A stretch of 64,000 nt of DNA from positions 36,267,026-36,331,025 of the forward strand of contig NC_060234.1 in assembly GCF_021155775.2 (NCBI RefSeq), read 5' to 3'. Shown one piece after another: positions 22,515 to 32,300 of this stretch. Origin of the DNA: Neodiprion pinetum. Its lineage: Eukaryota; Arthropoda; Insecta; Hymenoptera; Diprionidae. A model generated the notes under the pieces. That model searched no databases. It was not told where the DNA came from and saw nothing but the letters and a program-made list of their open reading frames with translations. The first letter of the stretch is position 1. Each line of letters opens with the position of its first letter. Both the position numbers and the translations under genes were made by a program.

Positions 22515-24460
22515 CTCTAATACCCCAGAACCCCTCGCGCCTACTTGTGCCGAGTCACTGTCCATGTTTTTCCAAAGTGCAGGTTCAGATTCCTACGATC
22601 CTTTCCGCTTCTCGCTATCAAAGTAAAGCCTGACCCTGTCACGTGGAACAGAAGCAAACACGGCTCTCGTAACACAAACTCGGTATGTGACGTCTGCAAC
22701 GTTGCGTTCAAACTAGTGGTTCTGTGATGGTGATAGTTCAGTCAATAAGGGAAGAAAGTCCACCTGCAGATAAAAAAAAATCTGTGACTTACCAGACCGG
22801 CAAACGTCGCAATCGGCTTGAATCATGCTCGACTCATTTTCAATCACGTCGATAAACGAGAATTCTATCTACATGAATATTGCAATATTGTAATTCCTTA
22901 TTGCGACATTTCGCGACCGTCGTTTATAATGTCAACGGTGCGGATACAATTTTTCACTATTTTACATGACGATAGAGAGAATACTGATTTGCCTTTGCAA
23001 TACTGTGATTAGATTCTGTACCATAAACGAGAAATATAGATCCGGGTACAGAAAGAAAATTCGTTTTGTAGCTGCAGCGATCAGAAAATCTAATATGAGT
23101 CTACCGATCTTCTTTATTGTGGTCACGTGGATGAAAATATATTCTTTTGTAACAATTACAATGATTTGACGTTGGTGCAACAATAAATTGATGTTGAGCC
23201 GTTATTCAACTAAAAGAGTGTAGTGAAATAAACGGACAGATTTAATGTTTCTATAACTAAAACATGCATTATTGTCAACTATAAGCACGCTAAATATTTA
23301 CATGTACCAAGTTTTCTTGTAATTGCAGTGATATTTAATCTGTTATTGTAACAATACCCGCATTTTACCAGAAGTTTCTAGTAATTATACCAAATGGATT
23401 TTTTCTCAGTGCATCTATCGCGTTTTGGGAGTTCGAAATTAATTCTCCGTTCTTCTCTCGACACCCTGTAAATTAGACTGGTCCGAAAGAAGGGTCTATT
23501 TTTTTTTCAAAATCACACGTTTAATAATTGTAGGTAAAGGAAATAAGACGTCTGTTATCATTTGAGCACTTAATATTAATATTTAGGGTTCCTGAACGCA
23601 ATTTTCCATTTTATATTCAATTAACACAAGAAAATAATATTAGTTATTTCTGAATTTTGTAGCTCAGTAACGAGGCAATGGACATAAATATCCGATACAC
23701 ATTTTTATAGTTAATTTAATTCTGTACAAAAAGGGTTTGTTATAATTTCTCAATAACTAAACTCTTCCAATAGTTATTTAAAGTTAAAGTTAAAATCATG
23801 TAAAATTCCCTTTTCTCGAGATTAACAACGAAAATACTAGATTTATCACAAAATATTGTGGGTTTTTTTATAACGCATTTCAACTGTGTAAAATCATGCA
23901 ATTCAATTAATTTTCATCCTGAGCAATTTTTTCCTATAAAAGGTGCTGTTACAAAATTCAGAAATAACTAAAATTATTTGTTCGTGTTAATTAAATGGAA
24001 AATGGAAAATTACGCTTATGAACCACGAAATATTAATATCAAGAGCTCTAATTACAGCAGGCGTCTTATTTTCTCTTCCTACAACTACTAAACATGTGAC
24101 TTTGAATAAATAGCTCATTTTTTTTAATAGATAGCAGAACCGACAATTGTTACGAACAACAAGAGTGCACTTAGACCTTCAAATAAGCATGGAATATTTC
24201 CTGTAGTGTTTAATCATCGGCTAGAATAAACTGCTCGCACACTGCGTATAATTATACCATTGTTCGTTGAAGCCAAAACTCGAATGTAATCTGGCCAGTA
24301 TAAATGGCGATTCGATTAGTGCTGATTCAGGCAAACTCAAAGTTTCAGTAGGTACATAATATTTGCTCGGTATACTGTTGCACAAGTTTACGCCTTCCTA
24401 CTTATTTTTATCAGAGACAAATTTTCATCTGAAATAGGTGCGACTCGATTGCAACAATTT
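22515..24460. other. AT-rich intergenic DNA
   Basis: No gene is supported. It contains the foldback element at 23492-24116. Confidence 0.5.
23492..24116. mobile_element. Degenerate foldback (MITE-like) element
   Basis: Arms at 23492-23662 and 23949-24116, about 170 bases each, are imperfect reverse complements (roughly three quarters matching, for example TTATTTCTGAATTTTGT and its complement near the inner ends). A 290-base AT-rich spacer separates them and no transposase is encoded. This is what an old non-autonomous DNA transposon looks like; I could not fix exact ends or a target-site duplication. Confidence 0.6.
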
Positions 24461-25187
24461 TTATAACCTGACGTTCCTACTCATCGAATTCACTGTTGCG
24501 CAATTTTCCATAAAATGATCTCCTTTCCATACAGCTTCCGGCAACGCGCTCTTGTCTCTAGATCGAACGACGGATGTGACATCAAAGTACAAGTAGTTTG
24601 ATTCGGACCAACCACAATTACAGGGCAGAAATTCGAAAGGCCAGTAGGTGATCGGCAGATGTCCGACATTCCGGCTAGCTGTGACCTCGGAAATTTTGTA
24701 ATCGGGACAGCGTTGCTGACCGAATTGGAAATTCTTCGGGCAGAAAATGAGTACGTTATACTCTAATTGCATAAACTCATTGCAACGATGCTGCCGACTA
24801 CGGAACGTTATTTATCTTCGAAGAACAGTCCGAATGACAAAGATTCTATTATTGACTTGTATGAAGTTCACGATACTTTGTCACGATCTTACCAACGCAA
24901 ACAAGAGCGTCCAAAGTCCACTGATAATATACATAAATGACCACGAATTTAGCTGGCCATTGTTTTCGAGTTTAGCCGCATTGTTTATACAATGCCCGAC
25001 GCAACAAGTATCGTATATTTTTATCGGAACTGAAACGCTATACTTCGATTAAATGCGAAGATTTTTTACATTCGTTTCTACAGACGATTATACACGTGGC
25101 GACTTGACCCAGGGTCGAGGATATTGCTCGATAACGTTGATAAAAATACATACCGTTATCGAATCTCAACTTTCTGATCGAGTACAT
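24461..25187 (-). CDS. Possible three-exon gene for a 147-residue Cys-containing protein
   Basis: The best part is the last exon, 24733-24461: 90 codons with raised third-position GC in AT-rich surroundings (for example HLPITYWPFEFLPCNCGW). Two upstream pieces fit in phase: 25029-24893 (DTCCVGHCINN, then a hydrophobic segment FMYIISGLWTLLFAL) with a GTAAGA donor, and 25187-25154 with a GTATGT donor. The acceptor of the last exon (CCGAAG) is weak and other starts are possible. The product has no obvious signal peptide and no recognised domain. It could also be the 3' part of a larger or decayed gene. Confidence 0.3.
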
Positions 25188-25573
25188 AAATCTACTGACG
25201 AAGTATCATTTTTCCTGTCGGATTATTATCCAGTTCAGTTCGAATTATACACATATTACGATTGCTCGTAAATTTGACATTTTTAAACCATAATTTCACT
25301 GCGTTTACAGATTTATAAATATCGTTTGCAATGTAACGCAGTATTGAAAATTGAATGAAAGAAATGGCTATACGTGATTTAGGTTACAGCGACGGATGAA
25401 CGCATACTCAATTTTACATATTCGAATATCTCATTCAGTTTATTTAACATCAGCTACACATTCGAGTTCTGAAAAATATCTAATACTTTCCGTTGAAAGT
25501 AACTACTATTACATTTTAATATTAATTGGCAAATTTTTAGATGACTCGTGGAGACTCGCGTGCTATTCTTGAT

Positions 25574-27262
25574 TTACTGTTTCCCTGCTTCAGATCCCTC
25601 TGTTTTGGGAATTATTGTAGCCACGCCTTCGTTAATTTTCTCCTGTATATTGTGGGCCATTTGTCGAACCGCTTCACCGGCTTTTGTAACGTCATCACTG
25701 CGAAGGAATTTATCGGTTTTCTCTATTAAGTCGTGTATTGACTGATTCACAAAAGTCGCTACTGTATCAACCACGTTGGGCGGTTGCTCGTCTTTGTCCG
25801 GGACTGGGGTTGCCTAAAAAAATATTACAACAAATCATATGTAGAAATAGTTTCCCAAGGAATTTCGATATCAAGATAGCATTATAGAATATACAGTTGT
25901 TTTTTTTTTTTTGGTTGACTGAAAATTTTCTTATATTTATTCTGCAGGTTGTATGCATTCCTCACAATGAATCTCAATTTGGAAGGTGAAGTAAAACATC
26001 GCAAAAACTTTCGGGATAAGCAGTAATTGTTTTTAAACTAAATATCGCAAAACTTCCTACGATAATCGTTGCGGAAAAGAGAGATGGAAAAGTGACCGTT
26101 GTTATACTACCCTCCGTTCGATACAGTTAAAACTTTGTCAAAATATTTTTAGCAATTTTCTGATTAATCTAATTTAAGAACATAAAAATCGAATCTGATT
26201 TGTGAAGCATTTAACAAAAAATCAAAATCTTATCAAGAGTATACTGAGAGAAAAATTTGCAAGTATGGTTGAAAATTTGTATAGTGGAAATATTATAGTC
26301 GTGCCGATAATTTTTACGGTGAAATATACTCAAATTATCGCTTGGCGCACTTTAAACACAATATCAATTTTACCATACACTTATAGTTGATGCAAGGACG
26401 TCAAAGGGACTATAATAATACTACAATTAACTATATTTTTGTTCTTAATGTTCACCATGTATAAATGTTCATCAGAATTATTTTGGTATCGTGCCGTGAG
26501 CTTCGTTCTATAATCTTCGACAGTACAGAGTATAGCTCAATTATCTAATTTATAATCAACTGTTTATGGATAAGAATTTGGACCACACGACATGATTCGT
26601 GCAACTTTTGGCAGAATTGAATGCACCGTACATAGTTTGACTCGACTTAAATATGGTTAACGCTAATATAGTAATTATTCAGACAAGATCATACGAACAT
26701 AGTTTCAACAACTATACATACACTGTTGAAAATATTTAAAAATCTACGACACATTTACAACACATAAGTGTAGTTGTAAGTGTAGAATTATCTACGAGTT
26801 CCTTATCTATTTTTTTTCATTCCACAGTTTTACTATACATTTACGATGAAGCTACTCAACTCGTATAATAAAGTTAACAAACTGTGATCTAAAATTTCTG
26901 TATTGAATTTCCAAATAATAAATCGAGTAACGATAAGTTTATCACGTTTATCGCACTAATGTTTAAACATGATCAGATCTTCATTATTGTACCGTTAACC
27001 ATACAACTTTTGTCAGATGTAACGATAAATTCATAGTTCGGAACAACATAATGCAATAAGTTCTATTAACTATAAATTCGTATTGTCCCCTCAGCACACT
27101 ATTTTTTATAGTAAAGTCAACCACATTTTTCTCTGAGTGTAATAAGGAAATGAACTGTACGTAGACGATAAATTATTTGCAACTTAATTGTAGAAGCGAG
27201 TTTACCTGCAGTACGTAGACGAAGCAGACCACCAAAAGGGCGACGAAGAAAATGCGAGACAT
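25574..27262 (-). CDS. Small secreted helical protein, 98 residues, possible short apolipophorin-III relative
   Basis: Exon 1, 27262-27206, encodes MSRIFFVALLVVCFVYVLQ, a signal peptide; exon 2, 25813-25574, follows in phase 0 after a 1.39-kb intron. The mature part begins ATPVPDKDEQPPNVVDTV and continues as a charged, Cys-free helix-rich stretch of about 65 residues. The TPVP start, the Pro spacing and helices resemble the first half of the apolipophorin-III-like copies next door, which start SPVPSQPG. The resemblance is weak and the intron sits elsewhere, so common origin is only a hypothesis. No homologue of known function was recognised. Confidence 0.65.
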
Positions 27263-28411
27263 TTTGAGACAATGCTTGATTTCTGTCCTAGCCGGAGTCC
27301 AACGATTAACTGAACAGCCTAAAGAACGAGTTGTGACTAAGTCGACTTCGTAGAGGTCAGAGGTTGCGGAGACATCAGCAGATCTACAGCGCAGACGTGC
27401 AGCCAATTATTCATCGGTCACGCCGAATTCGGCAAAGGAAATCTCGCAAGCTCAGCTTTCCCTTACTCATCATTGGTTGCTTTTGAATCTAGACCTTTTT
27501 CAGAAGTTTTATCTTTTTTGATTTCTACTCATATATACAGCTTTACTTTCCTCCGTCTTCTCCGTACTTTTTTCCCCGTATTGGAAGAAAGTAATCATAT
27601 ATTATCATTATATGCACGAGGTGTAATAATTTTGCGTTATGTAACTGAATAATAATCTGATAAATGTAATATTTTCTAGTTATGAACCCAAGTCGAGGCC
27701 ACAAAGTAACATTCAATCGTTTTTTACACTTCGACGAGATAAATTTAGTACAGCATGTGGAAGTCTAAATATTCTCCAATCTATAATTTGCTAGATACCA
27801 TTTTCTCAAATGGAAATATTTCGCCATGATTTTCAAGACAGGCAAATTATTTTAGAAAATTCATTCTTAATATGACTTCATGCCTATGAATACTTCCAGC
27901 GAAGATTTGTTCCTATAATAACCTTAAATAATGTGAAAGCTTCAGTCGTCACTTTTTTAAAATAACTACGAATAAAAATGTGCATAACAGTGACAATCCA
28001 ATTATTTTCAAGTAAGTTTTCGAGTACATACGTATAATGAGATATGGGATATATTATTTCTCTTTCGAATTTCGTTGAAAATTAGCAGTCTGTTCGGAAA
28101 AAACTAGCAATACCTCATGAGTAATCAGTGTATACTACGCCACAGTTATTAGTGTTAAGTTTACGTTGCAAACAAAAGAATTCTTCGTTTATCTCGACAG
28201 GAACCGAAAATATTTACACAACCTGGAAAATGGCTTTGCTAGAAATCACCCTGAAAGATGTTTTTAAAATGATTAATAGAACACTGAGCTAAATACAGGA
28301 GGGTAAGTAAGAACAATTGATGTTTAACAATGCTTTATCGAAATCATTCGCAGATATAACAATATTGATTTATGATTTTTGTAATCACATTTCACTTTTG
28401 ACACAGTTTGT
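27263..28411. other. Intergenic DNA
   Basis: AT-rich, with only short unsupported frames. It should hold the promoter of the 98-residue gene just beyond 27262. Confidence 0.4.
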
Positions 28412-28696
28412 TCAATTTGCTGGGGGATTTTCTATAGGTGTCACAGACATCTCCCGCCTTCTCGCTCTGTTCAATTCTGCCTTTGTACCAGAGAATATGG
28501 TGTCCAAAACGCCAAGAAACAATTCCAGGATCGGTCGATTTTGTTGCTCGAAATTACTGTCGGGACTGGCCTTCTTTTCCGGACGTCTTTTGGGAAGCTC
28601 GATCGAATCCTCGGAACTCCATGAATCGGCAAAGATAGAAGCGATAATACACGATATTGCAACGATCAAAATACAATAACGATGAAAGGCCATCAT
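28412..28696 (-). CDS. Secreted protein of unknown function, 94 residues
   Basis: The coding part lies in one exon starting MMAFHRYCILIVAISCIIASIFA, a strong signal peptide. The mature part is basic with KRRPEKK and RARRRE clusters that could be proprotein-cleavage sites, around a hydrophobic LELFLGVLDTIFSG segment. A CAG acceptor at 28705 just before the start codon and a GTAAGC donor at 28796 indicate a separate 5' untranslated exon. It might be a peptide precursor, but no family was recognised. Confidence 0.6.
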   Translation of the reverse strand: MMAFHRYCILIVAISCIIASIFADSWSSEDSIELPKRRPEKKASPDSNFEQQNRPILELFLGVLDTIFSGTKAELNRARRREMSVTPIENPPAN

Positions 28697-28796
28697 TGTC
28701 TGACCTGTAGATTAAACGATCGATCAGTCGTTGAAACAAGCTTCAACGGTATTATCCAACTTTCGCTGACTGAACGGTCTATAAGGAACTGCTTAC

Positions 28797-29361
28797 CTTG
28801 AAGAAGCATTATTATTACCGTATTGTATCCAAAGAGCTAATTCAGCACATTTTTTTCCATGCCAATATTTCAACGTTCCAAGAAGGCACACTTTGCTCAA
28901 CAGCTTATTAAACCAAATTCTTATAATCGTATGGAATATTTCTCCGAATTTAGGGTATACGCATCTATTCATACGTATAAAACGTCATACGAAGTTGAAA
29001 CTGCGGTAAGAGATAGTAGAGAAATGACTATTTCCAATGTCGTTTAGAAATAGTCGACGCCGTGGTTAAAAACAGGCAACACGTACAATAATATTACTAT
29101 ACTTATAATTATGTTATAGGTAACGCAGAGTCCAAGATGAAAGGGATGAGAACAATAATTGTTTTTACACATCTGCAATAAAATTCATATACACTTCTTT
29201 AATTACAGCTATATACATTTATTCATTATCTAATCTGCAGAAGGAACAATATACCAGTAACGTAGGACGTCTGTCGTGTCAAAATACAAGCTTGTCCTTC
29301 TGTTTCAACTCTTATGCCAGTTATAGCATAACAAATTATAATAATCGTCAATTTTTACGTA
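28797..29361. other. Probable 5' exon of the 94-residue gene and 3' flank of the mucin-like gene
   Basis: The donor for the 94-residue gene is at its left edge. A minus-strand AATAAA at 29223-29218 lies 139 bases after the mucin-like stop codon and is its likely polyadenylation signal. Confidence 0.4.
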
Positions 29362-32300
29362 TCACAAGGCATAACTCAAGACTAGAAGAGCGTCGATGAA
29401 GGTGCGATCTTGCTTCGAAAAGTTGTCCTCATGCACGGTCCAAATTCTCTTCGCGTTTGCAAATCCTTCTGCCAGATCAGCCAAGTTTGTAATATGAAAA
29501 GTCACGGGGCTGCAGAGGTCCTGAATTGTGGCCAGAAGAGCATCCCCGTTGTTAGTCTGAATGGCCACAGCATCTCCAGACTGAAGATTCTGTCCATTCA
29601 GCGCTGAAACTACGTTTGATCGTGGTAGCCTTACGTAAGTAGATCCCAACACCCGATCTGTTTGCGAAATCGAGCTTGCTGTAGAGATTTTACTCAACTC
29701 TGTCTTCACTGTTTTCAGAATACTGATCAGCTCTTGCGATTTTACTGAGCTGGAATTCGAATTTAAGCCGGAACTTAACTGTGAGAGTAATGACGCTAGA
29801 GTAAGGGATAGATCGGATATGGTATTATTATTATTCGTGTATCTAAACGTGCCAGATTTGATCGTATCTTGACTGCCGTCAGAATTTGTCTTAAACTTAG
29901 CTGACTGAATATAATAAGTCCCAGTCCTGACGATGCCCGACGCCGAATCTGTTTGTGTGAGAGTCCCTGTCCCAACCGTGTTCAACTCCCCGGAATAGGA
30001 CTTGACTCGAATCAAGTGATCGTCGAACACGAATTGTGCCCCATTTATGATAGCAAGCGTTGAATCGGTGCTGATTGAATTCGTACTGGTGTACGAAGAA
30101 TTTACGTAAATAAGGCCAGCGGTCTTCAGGTTCAAACTTCCGTCAGAATTATTAGTGTTAGAGGCCTCCTGGATCAGGTAAGTTCCTGCAGTATACTCGT
30201 TTGTATTCGGGTCCTTGATGTTGTAAACTCCCGTTCCAACCAGTCCGTTGCTCTCGGGTGTTGCAAAGATATGATCGTCGAATAGAAAGTATCCACCGTT
30301 ACTCAACGGGCTGGGCTCTTCGACGAGAGATATAGTGCAGAATTTGGTCACGTACATGATTCCGGATTTGATCGTGTCTGTACTGCCGTCCGAATTGTAT
30401 TTAGAAACGCTCGTCTCAACGACGAAGTTTCCAGTCACAGAGTTACCAGTTTTGGGATTAGTCAGAGTGTACGTTCCATCTTCCGTCACCATGGAAGCTC
30501 CGCTATCGTCGACGGTTACGCTCACATTATCATGGATCTCAAAGTTGGCTGGGTCTGAGATGTTCGTAGTCAGGCAGAAAGCATCATTGGGCAAGTTAAC
30601 GGTAAATGTGCCCGACTCAACCACGTCGATTTCGCCCGGCGAACTCGACGTTGCCGAATAGTCGTTTACTTCAACATTTCCAGACCAAAAAACGTTTGTC
30701 ACAGGGTCCGTGAAACTGAACCTCCCAGTTTTAGTAACGTTCACAACGTTTCCTTCGGAATCCAACTGTGGTACCATGTGCTGGTCCAATATAAAAGCCG
30801 CACCATCGATTATTATAGTTGTAGGATCAACCCCATGAACCGTAGAATCATTCGTCGAAGTTAAGGAATTTGCAATCGGAACAGACGAAGACGCTGGCAC
30901 ATTTCCGGAAGCGACTCGGCCTGAGTTGTTCGTGGAAGAACTTTGAGTAACTGGATTCTCCGGGTTAAGAATGTTCACAAGGAGATTTATAGTTTTGATT
31001 AATGTCGCCAAAGACGTGGTAGAGTTATCGGCGGCGGATCCTATACGATTGTCAATAGATGAACTGTAGGTTGTGGTGGCTGAACTGCTGGTGATAGTAG
31101 GCGAACCGCTCGTTGTAGTATGCCATTCGCTGGTTGAAATGGGCGAACCGCTGGATGTGGTAGACGAACTGTTGGTTGTGTTGTATGAACCGCTAGTGAT
31201 ATCAGGTGAACTACTCGTTGTAGTAGGCCACTCGCTGGGTATAGTAGGTGAACCGCTCGTTGTGGTAGGCGAATCGATGGTTGTGGTATCCGAACTGTTG
31301 GTTATGGTGGATGAACCGCTGGTGATAGTGGGTGAACTGCTCGTTGTGGTAGGCGAATCGATGGTTGTGGTAGCCGAACTGTTGGTTGTGGTGGATGAAC
31401 CGCTGGTGATAGTAGGTGAACTGCTCGTTGTAGTAGGCCACTCGCTGGTTGAAATAGGCAAACCGCTGGATGTGGTAGACGAACTGTTGGTTGTGGTGGA
31501 TGAACCGCTGGTGATAGTAGGTGAACTGCTCGTTGTGGTAGGCGAATCGATGGTTGTGGTAGCCGAACTGTTGGTTGTGGTGGATGAACTGCTGGTGATA
31601 GTAGGTGAACTGCTCGTTGTAGTAGGCCACTCGCTGGTTGAAATAGGCAAACCGCTGGATGTGGTAGACGAACTGTTGGTTGTGGTGGATGAACCGCTGG
31701 TGATAGTAGGTGAACTGCTCGTTGTGGTAGGTGAATCGATGGTTGTGGTAGCCGAAGTGTTGGTTGTGGTGGATGAACCGCTGGTGATAGTAGATGAAGT
31801 GCTCGTTGTAGTAGGCCACTCGCTGTTTGAAATGGGCAAACCGCTGGATGTGGTAGACGAACTGTTGGTTGTGGTGGATGAATCACTGGTGATAGTAGGT
31901 GAACTGCTCGTTGTGGTAGGCGAATCGATGGTTGTGGTAGCCGAACTGTTGGTTGTGGTGGATGAACTGCTGGTGATAGTAGGTGAACTGCTCGTTGTAG
32001 TAGGCCACTCGCTGGTTGAAATAGGCAAACCGCTGGATGTGGTAGACGAACTGTTGGTTGTGGTGGATGAACCGCTGGTGATAGTAGGTGAACTGCTCGT
32101 TGTGGTAGGCGAATCGATGGTTGTGGTAGCCGAACTGTTGGTTGTGGTGGATGAACTGCTGGTGATAGTAGGTGAAGTGCTCGTTGTAGTAGGCCACTCG
32201 CTGGTTGAAATAGGCAAACCGCTGGATGTGGTAGACGAACTGTTGGTTGTGGTGGATGAACCGCTGGTGACAGTAGGTGAACTGCTCGTTGTAGTAGACC

